Positions 35,559-46,675 of a stretch of 64,000 nt of DNA are shown in pieces. Within the stretch, counting starts at the first letter, position 1. The number at the start of each line of letters is the position of its first letter. The DNA is taken from contig MEHQ01004420.1 of the NCBI GenBank assembly GCA_008828725.1, forward strand, positions 1 through 64,000. The letters are read 5' to 3'. This DNA comes from Saccharina japonica. Taxonomy: Eukaryota > Sar > Phaeophyceae > Laminariales > Laminariaceae. Made by a program: the position numbers and the translations under genes. The notes beneath the pieces were generated by a model. It searched no databases, was not told the origin of the DNA, and worked only from the letters and a program-made list of their open reading frames with translations.

Positions 35559-35632
35559 TGTTGCTGTTTTTGCTGCTGCTGCTTTTACTGCTGTTTTTTT
35601 GTATCTCGCTTGCTACGCGGTAGGGGGGGCAG

Positions 35633-35691
35633 GTTTGCGACAAAGGGAACTATGACGGGTAGCAACGACTTGGCTGGCATAGAAGGAGAAG
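35633..35691 (+). CDS. Coiled-coil gene, middle exon M2 (left arm)
   Basis: 59 nt, phase 2 to 1, between GGGGGGGCAG and GTAAGA. Reads FATKGTMTGSNDLAGIEGE. It is short, but its phases fit exactly between exons M1 and M3. Confidence 0.7.
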
Positions 35692-36094
35692 GTAAGAGCG
35701 TGATGTATACACCACCGCTTCTTTTTTTTCCACCGCTTCTTTTTTATCTTCCACAGGCCTGAGTTGGCGTGAATGACACAAGGAGACATCTATGAATTGG
35801 TCGTGTGCACTGTGCGTCGACACTCTCGCCCGGGGGGGGCGCGGGGGTGGGTTCATAGCAGCTCCGCTCCGTCTAGTTTGTTTTTTTTCACAGTAGTTCT
35901 CGGCAGATATCTGTAGAGATGGGCGTTCTTTCCCCATGGGGTACCATCCAAACAGTTCCCGCAGAAGAAAGATCTTGATTTTTCCCGTTCCCATCCCAAA
36001 ACAGAGCAGTTTCCCGCGGAAAATGTCTGATTTCCCGTGGTTTTCCGTGTTACTGCTGTGCCGAAAAAGAATGCCCTGATTATTCAGGTTTCTG

Positions 36095-36235
36095 TACTAT
36101 TCGGGGGGACCTATAGTAAATAGAGACCGACGGTAGACACAAAAACCTATAATATGTCCCTATTTTTAGTAACAACATTTGGTCCCATTTACCACTACAG
36201 TAGTGTTTACTATCGTCCCCAGTTATAGTGGAGTG
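36095..36235. mobile_element. M1 fold-back element (left arm intron)
   Basis: Left end CGGGGGGACCTATAGTAAAT, right end GTGTTTACTATCGTCCCC. The mirror copy is at about 43386-43530. Confidence 0.7.
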
Positions 36236-36433
36236 CACTATTTTCAGTAAAAATGATTAATTTTGATATTTTTTCCCCTCTCATGTTTCACAGGGGTCAA
36301 CAGACATATAACACATACACACACGGACGTAGACATGGACGTAAGCCACAAGACACGGGGCACAGGCACAGGCACACACACTCTCACACACGCAAGATGA
36401 ATGCCCGCCGCGTTTTTTTTTTTTTTAATCAAG

Positions 36434-36618
36434 GTCGGGCATCGTTGAAGCCGTCCGATCGCTCTGGTACCGAGAGGCTGCTGGGCGCGCGACCAGCAGC
36501 CACCGCCGAGGGAGGGGGAGAGGAGGTCACCGTTGCGGCGTCTGAGTCGGCTGCAGCGGCGGTGAACGCGGCAGCGGAGGCGGCGGTGGCGGCGGCAGTG
36601 GTTGCGGCGGATGCAGAG
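36434..36618 (+). CDS. Coiled-coil gene, middle exon M3 (left arm)
   Basis: 185 nt, phase 1 to 0, between a T-run acceptor (TTTTTTTTTAATCAAG) and GTGTGT. Reads RASLKPSDRSGTERLLG and ends in a long Ala/Val-rich helix (AAAAVNAAAEAAVAAAVV). Confidence 0.75.
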
Positions 36619-36649
36619 GTGTGTGGCGTGTCCCGCTTTTCACATCTCG

Positions 36650-37320
36650 CAACAGATCATACAGATCATACAGATCACACAGATCATACATATCCTACAT
36701 GTCATAAAGATAATTCCCATTTGATGATCTGAATCCTTCAGGGCAGATGTACAGATCACACAGATCATACATATAATGCATATCATATAGATCATTCCCA
36801 CTTGATGATCTAGATCCTTCAGGGCAGATAGATGTGTGATCTGTATGATCTTTATGATCTTGTATGGTCTATAAGGTCTGTATGATCTGTATGATCTGCG
36901 TGATCTGTATGGTCTGTATGGTCTGTATGATCTGTATGGTCTGTATGGTCTGTATGATCTGTATTATCTGTATGATCTGTGTGATCCGTGTGATCTAGCT
37001 CATGTTGCGGGTGGGGGCCGTATAACTTGTATGGTCTTCGTATGGTAGCACATGTTTCCTGGGCTGGATCTGTAGTTTGTATGAAGATCGTGCCCAACCT
37101 CTCGCAACGGCAGATGAGGAACTAGATTATCTACTGTCTGTAGATCATGATACATATGTCTGTAGATGGTCTAGATCATGATCTATCTGTAGATGACCCA
37201 GATCATGACATATCTGTAGATGATGTAGATCATGATCTATCTGTAGACGACATAGATCATGATATTTCTGTAGATGATCTACAGTAGATCACGATCTATC
37301 TGTAGACGATCTGTTCGAGG
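36650..37320. repeat. CAGATCATA-type tandem repeats (left arm)
   Basis: Nine-base units CAGATCATA and their inverse TATGATCTG fill 36650-37000. A second part (37130-37310) is made of longer units around TAGATCATGATCTATCTGTA, which are themselves near-palindromic. All lie in the intron between M3 and M4 and are mirrored at about 42310-42985. Part of this block (around GGAACTAGATTATCTACTG) recurs at 47495-47580. Confidence 0.8.
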
Positions 37321-37512
37321 TGTAGTGCCACTTTTCGTGGGGACTTCGCAAGCAAAAATTAGTGGTTCCTCATCATAAATTATGGTTCACGTGAGAATGC
37401 TTTGAGCGAAACCGAAGTAGTTCCCAGGAAAATATTATCGTATATATAGGCTTGTACGTACGGATGTTTTTTTCTAATCCTTTTTTTTTTTTTTTTTTTT
37501 TTCGTGTTCCAG

Positions 37513-37626
37513 GTACGCGATGCTGGCGGCGCGGGGGGTCTCTCCGCAGAAGTGAGCGAGAGATTGACTAGGCTGGAGGCGGATGTGCATCGGTGGCAGG
37601 AGGCGTGCATGCTCGCTAACGACCAG
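37513..37626 (+). CDS. Coiled-coil gene, middle exon M4 (left arm)
   Basis: 114 nt, 38 codons, phase 0 to 0, between TTCGTGTTCCAG and GTGCGC. Reads LSAEVSERLTRLEADVHRW in heptad register. Mirror exon at 42006-42119. Confidence 0.75.
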
Positions 37627-38654
37627 GTGCGCGCTTGCACCCTGCTGCTGATACTGCTGCTGCTGTTGTTGTTATTGTTGTTGGTGTTGGTGTTGGAGTT
37701 GGTGTTGTTGTTGTTTTTGTTGTTGTTGTCGTTGTCGTTGTCGTTGCGCGGAGGGGTGGTTGAATTAAGTACGGCCGAAGTTACGCCCGGCCGTCGTTTG
37801 GAGCATGTTAAGAGCACGGCAGCACAAAAGCAGCAGCAGCAGCAGCAGCAGCAGCGGCAGCAGTTGAAGTTGCAGCAGCATCACGTCAGTTGCATCCGTT
37901 ACAGCGGCAGAAAAATCGGTTGTGGCGGCGGCGGCGGCGGCGGCGGTAGCAACAACAGTAGCAGCAGCAGCGGCGGCAGCAGCAGCAACAGCAGCAGTAG
38001 TAGTTGCAGCCAGCATTAGGGCGATACCGGTGTGGTCGCGCTCATGATAGGCCCGACGCGCAGTCTGCTCGCCGTGCTATTTTTCAGCAGGCCAACGGCA
38101 CAGCAGACAAGCAGATGAACGAGCCTTGTTGGCGGTGGCTGCGGCCTTTCGTTTTTCTCGAACCTTTTTTTTTTTTTGTCGGGAAGTGTCTGTCGTTCGT
38201 CCCGTCGGCCAGTCGGTCGCCGCACACGCCGCAATACCCCCCCCGCCCTCCCCTAGGGATTAGACGGTGGCCTCGAGAGGCAAAACAGGAAGGGGATAAG
38301 GCACAATAGTCGTAGAGGTAAATTTTCTTCATGTAATGTACACTATTCCTAGTGGTCTCTCTATTCGTAGCGCCGGTATGTGCCAGCGGGGAAAACACCG
38401 GCACTACATACTGCTGCGGCAACCGGTACTACTCCGGATCGGGCAATGTGTACTGGTCGCATGTTTTTAGTTTTGAAATGAAAAACTGTGCCAAGCGATT
38501 TCACCGGCGCTATAGCGGGCAACTGGCGCTGTTCAACCGGCACTATAGAGGGACCACTACTACCGCTGTATACGTATGGGAAAAAAAAAACGTATGGAGC
38601 GCCCAAATGTTGGAGGTGTCTCTATTCGTTGTTAGGGGGAGTAAAAACCGTGCT

Positions 38655-38800
38655 CCGTCCCTAAAGGGGTGCGTGGTCAATGGTCCACTGACTGAGGTAA
38701 GCAACTAAAATGAGTACCCCCCCCGCGCCGTCTCGAAACGGGATGCGTGGTCATAGTCCAAACGACTAAAGGCAAGCAATAAATGAGTAACGCCCCCCGC
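38655..38800. repeat. Poly-C family P, two tandem copies at the inner edge of the left arm
   Basis: Contains GGTGCGTGGTCAATGGTCCA and, again, GATGCGTGGTCATAGTCCAA, each followed by AAATGAGTA and a C run. The same family is seen near 1712, 9890, 10425, 40900, 49380 and 49840. The inverted-repeat identity stops inside the first copy (38693). Confidence 0.7.
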
Positions 38801-38914
38801 CCCCCCCCCGCCGCGCCTCACCCCTGTCTCTTGCCCCAGACCCCCTCCGCGCCTCACCACCTGTCCCTGCCCCCCCCCCCGGTGCGTTCTCTCGCTTTGC
38901 CCGGACGTTTGCAG

Positions 38915-39070
38915 CTACGGGGATGAAGACCTTTGGAGACGAGACAGCGCGCCGGCTAAGCGAGAAAGAAGGCCGCTGTTCTGAAGCTGACCGCGATGCT
39001 GGGGGAGAGGGAGAGGAAGAGGGGCGGGGCGGCGGCGGCGGGCGGGGTTTATCAGACCGGCGTTCAGCAG
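38915..39070 (+). CDS. Candidate coiled-coil exon with frame break
   Basis: Acceptor CCCGGACGTTTGCAG, donor CAG|GTGCGT. The first part is protein-like in one frame (TFGDETARRLSE) and the second in the next frame (KKAAVLKLTAMLGERERK, ending GVYQTGVQQ at the donor in phase 0). The change comes at GAGAAAGAAG (about 38964): a one-base difference there would give one continuous heptad helix. It could be a sequencing or assembly error, a pseudogene lesion, or a wrong exon call. Confidence 0.4.
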
Positions 39071-39653
39071 GTGCGTCGTACGCGCGATTGACGGCTCCGC
39101 GTTACAAGCGTGACAGGTCCGTTGTCCGAGAGGAACGTCACACACACGGGCTGGGTGGGTGGGGATGCGGTGGGGATGCGGTGGGTGGCTGGTGGAGTGG
39201 GTGGATGGGTGGGTGGGTGTGTCTCAAACTACCAGCTAGTAGAGCACGCAAAGCTCTGCTCCGGGATCCGCTTCCGTTGATCTTTCAAGGACATTTTTCC
39301 GCGTATTTTTGTGCATGCATTTGAACGCCAGCGCGCCCCGCCCCCTCCGCTCCCGGCCCCTTGCCCCCCCCTCATTCCTGGCCTGGCCCTGCTCTGGACT
39401 GAGCGACGTGAGGAGCAATATAAGGACGTTGGTTGTGTCGCGGTTGAATTCTTATGAGATGGCTGGCACGGATAGACTGCGGTTTGAAGGGGCGTGAAAA
39501 CATAGTCCGCGCGGTTGGGGGACGAGGAGCCACACCGTTAGTTTTTTTCAAGCTAAACCGTAATGGATAATAGCAGGAAGATTTTTGTTGGCGCGAAGCG
39601 GAGAGTGACGTCCAATCGGCAAGCACGCACGCCGAGGGACCCGTACCCCCCAG

Positions 39654-40586
39654 TATCGCGTGAGCGCAAGTCTCACTCTCAGAACGCGTTTCCACGAGAG
39701 GATAGAAGAGGGTTGCGGGCAGACAAGAGCAGACAAGAGACTCGGACGCGAAAGGCGCGTGAACCAAGAAGAGCTAAGCGCGCCCAGCGATAGCAGCCCC
39801 GCTGGGTCTTCTTCGACGGAGGTCAACGCGGGGTGGAAGGCCATCCTGGCGAGCACGGACACCCAGAAGAACGACGACAGGGGGCCGCCGGGAAACGAAG
39901 GAGAAGACGCCGGCGCCGACGCTTCCTGGAAGGCGTCCTCGTCAACACAGGAGGAGGAGGAGGAAGAGGAGGAGGAGGAGGAGGGGCGGCGGCGGCGGCT
40001 GCGGCGGCGGCGAGAAGGGGATGAGTCGGCGGTGGCGGAAGGCTCGGGGGATGTTACGGGCGAGGCGTCGTCGCTTGCGGCGAACGTGGTACCAGAGAAG
40101 GGTGGTGAAGGGCAAAGGTCAACGGAGGGGCGCGGTGCGGAGAAGAAGCAGGAGCAGAAGCAGGAGCAGGAAGTATCTCGGTTGGCGGGCACGAAGAAGG
40201 GTGCCAACAAGGGCGGCGAGACCGAGAGCTCGGCAGAGACAGGAGGAGACGGGGGGAAGAAGCGCGCGAGCACCGCGAAGAGGTTTGGCCTGCCGTCGCC
40301 GAAGGTGGTGGTGACATCGATTGGCGTGGACACGTGGGGCGCGGGTGGTGGAGGCGGCTGTGGCGGCAGCGGCTGTGGCGGCAGCGGTGGCAGCGGCGGT
40401 AGCGCCGGCGATGATCAGGTCTCGACCGCGGCGTGCTCGGCGGACACGGTGGGGGGAGGAGGTGCCGAGGTTAGCTTTTACGATGAGTCGGATGAGGAGG
40501 CGCAAGTAGTGGAGGGGGCATATCTCGGTATTAGTGTGGAAAGCGCCCTACGTATATTAAGTAAGAAATCCAGCCTGGGCTATTAA
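39654..40586 (+). CDS. Coiled-coil gene, 3' terminal exon (spacer)
   Basis: 310 codons and a stop, phase 0 from the acceptor CCCGTACCCCCCAG. Contains polyglutamate at about 39949-39984, an Arg-rich patch, EKKQEQKQEQEVSRLAGTKK, a conserved-looking RFGLPSPKVVVTSIGVDTWG, Gly/Ser linkers, and an acidic end (SFYDESDEEAQVVEGAY) before ILSKKSSLGY and stop. AATAAA at 40703-40708 could be the polyadenylation signal. The phase fits exon M4 of the left arm. Low-complexity, intracellular and probably structural; no enzyme domain recognised. Confidence 0.65.
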   Translation, partial: YRVSASLTLRTRFHERIEEGCGQTRADKRLGRERRVNQEELSAPSDSSPAGSSSTEVNAGWKAILASTDTQKNDDRGPPGNEGEDAGADASWKASSSTQEEEEEEEEEEEGRRRRLRRRREGDESAVAEGSGDVTGEASSLAANVVPEKGGEGQRSTEGRGAEKKQEQKQEQEVSRLAGTKKGANKGGETESSAETGGDGGKKRASTAKRFGLPSPKVVVTSIGVDTWGAGGGGGCGGSGCGGSGGSGGSAGDDQVSTAACSADTVGGGGAEVSFYDESDEEAQVVEGAYLGISVESALRILSKKSSLGY

Positions 40587-40702
40587 TAGCTGTTTTCTTA
40601 GCACGAGGAGGTATCCTGTACAGTTGTATAGCCTAACCTAAGCCCTATATGTAGCGGCTACGTAAGGCATGCCAAAAACGGGGTTTTAAGACTTGTGCCG
40701 TA

Positions 40703-40708
40703 AATAAA
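40703..40708 (+). promoter_or_regulatory. Possible polyadenylation signal
   Basis: AATAAA about 115 bases after the stop of the terminal exon. Use of this hexamer in this organism is not established here. Confidence 0.3.
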
Positions 40709-42005
40709 GCCCGCCGCCGTCGAAAACAATTTGGAGTAAGACACGCTTTTAAGACACATTTCCGTTCTGTTTCTTAAATGTCTTGGACACGGCATGGTAC
40801 GCCACCGCCACCGCTGCATCCGCGGCCTTATGATATGCGTATATATGTAGAGAGGCGTGTCAATAAGGGGGTGGTTGGTCAAACACACGGATAGGGGGGA
40901 ATGGGTGGGGGGGGGCGTACCTCATTTGCTGCTTGTTAAGTCAGTGGACCATTGACCACGCACCCCTTTAGGGACGGAGCACGGTTTTTACTCCCCCTAA
41001 CAACGAATAGAGACACCTCCAACATTTGGGCGCTCCATACGTTTTTTTTTTCCCATACGTATACAGCGGTAGTAGTGGTCCCTCTATAGTGCCGGTTGAA
41101 CAGCGCCAGTTGCCCGCTATAGCGCCGGTGAAATCGCTTGGCACAGTTTTTCATTTCAAAACTAAAAACATGCGACCAGTACACATTGCCCGATCCGGAG
41201 TAGTACCGGTTGCCGCAGCAGTATGTAGTGCCGGTGTTTTCCCCGCTGGCACATACTGGCGCTACGAATAGAGAGACCACTAGGAATAGTGTACATTACA
41301 TGAAGAAAATTTACCTCTACGACTATTGTGCCTTATCCCCTTCCTGTTTTGCCTCTCGAGGCCACCGTCTAATCCCTAGGGGAGGGCGGGGGGGGTATTG
41401 CGGCGTGTGCGGCGACCGACTGGCCGACGGGACGAACGACAGACACTTCCCGACAAAAAAAAAAAAAGGTTCGAGAAAAACGAAAGGCCGCAGCCACCGC
41501 CAACAAGGCTCGTTCATCTGCTTGTCTGCTGTGCCGTTGGCCTGCTGAAAAATAGCACGGCGAGCAGACTGCGCGTCGGGCCTATCATGAGCGCGACCAC
41601 ACCGGTATCGCCCTAATGCTGGCTGCAACTACTACTGCTGCTGTTGCTGCTGCTGCCGCCGCTGCTGCTGCTACTGTTGTTGCTACCGCCGCCGCCGCCG
41701 CCGCCGCCACAACCGATTTTTCTGCCGCTGTAACGGATGCAACTGACGTGATGCTGCTGCAACTTCAACTGCTGCCGCTGCTGCTGCTGCTGCTGCTGCT
41801 GCTTTTGTGCTGCCGTGCTCTTAACATGCTCCAAACGACGGCCGGGCGTAACTTCGGCCGTACTTAATTCAACCACCCCTCCGCGCAACGACAACGACAA
41901 CGACAACAACAACAAAAACAACAACAACACCAACTCCAACACCAACACCAACAACAATAACAACAACAGCAGCAGCAGTATCAGCAGCAGGGTGCAAGCG
42001 CGCAC

Positions 42006-42119
42006 CTGGTCGTTAGCGAGCATGCACGCCTCCTGCCACCGATGCACATCCGCCTCCAGCCTAGTCAATCTCTCGCTCACTTCTGCGGAGAGACCCCCCG
42101 CGCCGCCAGCATCGCGTAC
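42006..42119 (-). CDS. Coiled-coil gene, middle exon M4 (right arm)
   Basis: 114 nt, phase 0 to 0. Mirror of 37513-37626 with intact acceptor and donor. Downstream in this orientation there is no terminal exon: the spacer's exon is on the opposite strand. Confidence 0.75.
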
Positions 42120-43011
42120 CTGGAACACGAAAAAAAAAAAAAAAAAAAAGGATTAGAAAAAAACATCCGTACGTACAAGCCTATATATACGATAATATTT
42201 TCCTGGGAACTACTTCGGTTTCGCTCAAAGCATTCTCACGTGAACCATAATTTATGATGAGGAACCACTAATTTTTGCTTGCGAAGTCCCCACGAAAAGT
42301 GGCACTACACCTCGAACAGATCGTCTACAGATAGATCGTGATCTACTGTAGATCATCTACAGAAATATCATGATCTATGTCGTCTACAGATAGATCATGA
42401 TCTACATCATCTACAGATATGTCATGATCTGGGTCATCTACAGATAGATCATGATCTAGACCATCTACAGACATATGTATCATGATCTACAGACAGTAGA
42501 TAATCTAGTTCCTCATCTGCCGTTGCGAGAGGTTGGGCACGATCTTCATACAAACTACAGATCCAGCCCAGGAAACATGTGCTACCATACGAAGACCATA
42601 CAAGTTATACGGCCCCCACCCGCAACATGAGCTAGATCACACGGATCACACAGATCATACAGATAATACAGATCATACAGACCATACAGACCATACAGAT
42701 CATACAGACCATACAGACCATACAGATCACGCAGATCATACAGATCATACAGACCATATAGACCATACAAGATCATAAAGATCATACAGATCACACATCT
42801 ATCTGCCCTGAAGGATCTAGATCATCAAGTGGGAATGATCTATATGATATGCATTATATGTATGATCTGTGTGATCTGTACATCTGCCCTGAAGGATTCA
42901 GATCATCAAATGGGAATTATCTTTATGACATGTAGGATATGTATGATCTGTGTGATCTGTATGATCTGTATGATCTGTTGCGAGATGTGAAAAGCGGGAC
43001 ACGCCACACAC

Positions 43012-43196
43012 CTCTGCATCCGCCGCAACCACTGCCGCCGCCACCGCCGCCTCCGCTGCCGCGTTCACCGCCGCTGCAGCCGACTCAGACGCCGCAACGG
43101 TGACCTCCTCTCCCCCTCCCTCGGCGGTGGCTGCTGGTCGCGCGCCCAGCAGCCTCTCGGTACCAGAGCGATCGGACGGCTTCAACGATGCCCGAC
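43012..43196 (-). CDS. Coiled-coil gene, middle exon M3 (right arm)
   Basis: 185 nt, phase 1 to 0, the same reading as 36434-36618, including the Ala/Val-rich helix. Confidence 0.75.
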
Positions 43197-43937
43197 CTTG
43201 ATTAAAAAAAAAAAAACGCGGCGGGCATTCATCTTGCGTGTGTGAGAGTGTGTGTGCCTGTGCCTGTGCCCCGTGTCTTGTGGCTTACGTCCATGTCTAC
43301 GTCCGTGTGTGTATGTGTTATATGTCTGTTGACCCCTGTGAAACATGAGAGGGGAAAAAATATCAAAATTAATCATTTTTACTGAAAATAGTGCACTCCA
43401 CTATAACTGGGGACGATAGTAAACACTACTGTAGTGGTAAATGGGACCAAATGTTGTTACTAAAAATAGGGACATATTATAGGTTTTTGTGTCTACCGTC
43501 GGTCTCTATTTACTATAGGTCCCCCCGAATAGTACAGAAACCTGAATAATCAGGGCATTCTTTTTCGGCACAGCAGTAACACGGAAAACCACGGGAAATC
43601 AGACATTTTCCGCGGGAAACTGCTCTGTTTTGGGATGGGAACGGGAAAAATCAAGATCTTTCTTCTGCGGGAACTGTTTGGATGGTACCCCATGGGGAAA
43701 GAACGCCCATCTCTACAGATATCTGCCGAGAACTACTGTGAAAAAAAACAAACTAGACGGAGCGGAGCTGCTATGAACCCACCCCCGCGCCCCCCCCGGG
43801 CGAGAGTGTCGACGCACAGTGCACACGACCAATTCATAGATGTCTCCTTGTGTCATTCACGCCAACTCAGGCCTGTGGAAGATAAAAAAGAAGCGGTGGA
43901 AAAAAAAGAAGCGGTGGTGTATACATCACGCTCTTAC

Positions 43938-43996
43938 CTTCTCCTTCTATGCCAGCCAAGTCGTTGCTACCCGTCATAGTTCCCTTTGTCGCAAAC
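43938..43996 (-). CDS. Coiled-coil gene, middle exon M2 (right arm)
   Basis: 59 nt, phase 2 to 1, the same reading as 35633-35691. Confidence 0.7.
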
Positions 43997-44070
43997 CTGC
44001 CCCCCCTACCGCGTAGCAAGCGAGATACAAAAAAACAGCAGTAAAAGCAGCAGCAGCAAAAACAGCAACA

Positions 44071-44072
<2 letters not shown>

Positions 44073-44111
<39 letters not shown>
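44073..44111. repeat. CAG microsatellite, 13 units (right arm)
   Basis: Homologue of the 32-unit CTG run of the left arm. The length difference accounts for 57 of the ~75 bases by which the arms differ in length. Confidence 0.9.
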
Positions 44112-44113
<2 letters not shown>

Positions 44114-45184
44114 AAACAGCAGCAACAAGCAGCAGCAAAAACAGCAACAGCATCGGCGACGAGAGCAACAGCAACAGCGACAAAAAAAAAGAAAAAAAGT
44201 GAAACCACGAAAAATGATGTACTCGCATGTATAAGTATAAGCAACTCCTCCAGGGACTACCTGGTACCTGGTATACTGCGAGTATATATAAAATCAAGAT
44301 ATTCTCCATGTTTCCCCGCACTTGAAGATAATACAAACCGAGAAAAAGAAAAAGGGCCAACCGCATACGAAACACGGAGACAAACGCAAGCGGCCAGTGC
44401 CATGGACATATTATATGATACGCACGAGATTGGCAATCGTAACGGGGGTGTACGCAGGGCGCCTGCGTACCTGCGTACGTACACCTTGCGGCATGTGGCG
44501 GCGTCGCTTCTCTCTACTACGTATACTCAAGAGTGTCTGCAGCTTGTTAAGACATCCATCCTTGTCCTTGTGCACACTCCCTGCTGCGCGTCTCTTGCCT
44601 CTCCGAAGTACTCTTATGAGCACATAATAGACACCAGGTGTAGTGTACCAGTGCGAGTACTGCTGCACGTATTGTACATATTGCATAACCACATTTCGTT
44701 TCGGGGCTAAACTACTACCTGGTATTAAATAGTCTACAGTAATTTAGAGTCGGACCGTTTCAGCGGCAGTGTCAGGGTATACATAAATCACCACGGCGGC
44801 AGCTTCAATCGCAAAAAACTGCCCCACCCATCCACGGCACCACTACTTTCTATTTTACAACATATATACGAGTATACCCTGGTATACCTGGTATGTTATA
44901 TATGTGGGCCAGTTCTGTCCCCATTCCTTTTACTTGGCTGCGAAAAACATCCCTCCATCCCTCCCCTCCATCCAAACCTAATCAAATCATTTATAACTCC
45001 ATCTTCACATTATTTACAGCTTCGTACGTCGCCTGCTTCTTCCCCACATCCCCTCCCTCGGCTGTGAGACATCCCTCCATCAACGGATTTACGACACTGC
45101 ACTACTGCACATAAACACGTACCAGGTATATTCTTGTCTCTAATTCCAAGTAACTTGTCCCCAAAACGGAATTCAGGTTCCATT

Positions 45185-45263
45185 TTAACCCATGCAGAAC
45201 TGAAAAACGTATCCCACACTAATTCCAAGTATTTTTTCCCCAAAACGGGGGGTTCAGGGTTAA
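45185..45263. mobile_element. M2 element (right arm intron)
   Basis: 79 bases, TTAA at both ends, mirror of 34294-34372. Confidence 0.7.
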
Positions 45264-45309
45264 TAGGAAAAAATAAATAAAATAGCCAATCCCGCCTTAC
45301 GATACTTAC

Positions 45310-45461
45310 CCGGCGGCGGCGGCGGCGGCGGCGGCACCGTCCCCTTTCCCCTCGGCACCGACGCGCGAAGTGAGCTGCCTAAGCCTATCGCTCAGCAGGT
45401 CGATCGATCGAATACGCTGGCTCTTCTCCGCACAAACGATCAGCCCGTCCTCGTCCTGCAC
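45310..45461 (-). CDS. Coiled-coil gene, middle exon M1 (right arm)
   Basis: 152 nt, phase 0 to 2. It follows in phase from the 5' exon at 47896-47994 (which ends in phase 0), so this arm is the one connected to the gene's 5' half. Confidence 0.75.
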
Positions 45462-45824
45462 CTGCAAAACACGACAACGAGCCGCCGACGATGACGACAC
45501 ACAAAAGACAACCGAAACACGGGACACCAACACCGACATCGCAAGGGGGAGGGCGAGAGGTAAAAAGTTAAAGGCTGCGTACCAGGTACGTACTGCTGTC
45601 CGGCACATACATACACCCGGAGTTCCACGCCTGTTAGTCGCTATCTCCGTCGTCATCGAGGGCTACTTTAGTCTTCGTGTAAACAGAATGTATATACTCG
45701 TATAATATATATATACGTGCCCGTAGGCTGACCTAATGGGGGCTATGTATATAATAGGCCTTTGTGCACCTAATGATTTAATAACCAGGATGATTGACCG
45801 TCTTTTTGTTTTTCAGTTTCTTGT

Positions 45825-46091
45825 TCCCATCCCATTTACTATCTTCGCCCTTCTTTTTCTCTCTCCTTCCTATACGTCGTAGTCGTAACTCAGATCCGGA
45901 GGGGGGGGGGGGGTCACAAAGTAGGCCCGTTCTCCCCCTGCCCACTACGGACGGCTCATGTCTTCATTTTTTTATCGCGAGGAAGAAAGACTTCAGCCCT
46001 TTTCTTCCCTCGTCGACTCGCATCGAATTGCGCCTACCCACGCTGCTACTACAGTAGACGCTGTCAACAGTTTGATTCCGTTTTTTATTCG
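45825..46091 (-). mobile_element. 5'-truncated SINE
   Basis: Minus-strand copy of the SINE body and tail; the tRNA head is missing. A G run interrupts it at 45901-45912. The first ~30 bases are shared with the left arm just right of the N. Confidence 0.8.
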
Positions 46092-46129
46092 CGTCCTGCT
46101 GTTGACCCTGGCAATACAATATAGTATCA

Positions 46130-46604
46130 CCGAGGGCGGGCCACCTGCCTGCATAGTCGGTCGCCCCGATGGTCTAGAGGTAACCTCGAACGCTTCTGAA
46201 CGTTGATGTCTGGAGTTCGAATCTCACGTGGGTCGGACTTTTGAGTTTATTTGCAAAAATAAATAAAAAAACGGAATCAACTGCTGAGAGCGCCAATTAA
46301 TAGTAGCGTGGGTAGGCACAATTCGATGCGAGTCGACGAGGGAAGGAAAGGCTGAAGTCTTCTCGCGATAAAAATGCAAGGCAAGAACCGTAGTGGGGGA
46401 GGAGGGAGAGGAGCCTACTTTGTGACCCCGGATCTGAGTTACGACTAGGGAGGAGAGAGAAAGGAAGGGCGAAGATAATAAATGGGATGGACAAAAATAT
46501 ATATATTTGATGAGGCCATATACGAGCAAGGACGCGTGGTCACACCGAGGGCGGGCCACCTGCCTGCATATTTGATGAGGCCATATACGAGCAAGGACGC
46601 GTGG
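46130..46604. repeat. Direct duplications around the SINE
   Basis: CACCGAGGGCGGGCCACCTG and the next eight bases occur both before the SINE (46132) and after it (46543). TTTGATGAGGCCATATACGA and the next ~14 bases occur at 46507 and 46571. The pattern is a ~64-bp local duplication, part of which also flanks the SINE like a long target-site duplication. Confidence 0.7.
46163..46490 (+). mobile_element. tRNA-derived SINE, full-length
   Basis: A-box-like ATGGTCTAGAGGTAA and B-box GAGTTCGAATCTC within the first 73 bases, then the linker of A/T runs, the body with GAGTCGACGAGGGAAGGAAA, and the tail AATAAATGGGATGG. It is in inverted orientation to the SINE at 45825-46091. Confidence 0.85.
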
Positions 46605-46675
46605 TACGATATCATAGAGGTACTGTACCTTTTTTTGGCAGATTTTTTTTCTGAATGACCGGGTTCCCTAACCCC

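Larger units (their letters stand above)
40939..45856 (-). repeat. Right arm of ~4.9-kb inverted repeat
   Basis: Reverse-oriented counterpart of 33701-38693. Its outer end lies within a SINE tail (45825 on); beyond 45856 the SINE continues, whereas the left arm stops at the N. Its inner end lies in a copy of poly-C family P that differs from the copy ending the left arm. Confidence 0.95.

Noticed and set aside
36852..37097. DHT-repeat protein
   Set aside because: Product of the 9-bp CAGATCATA repeat in an intron; no start, splice or conservation support.
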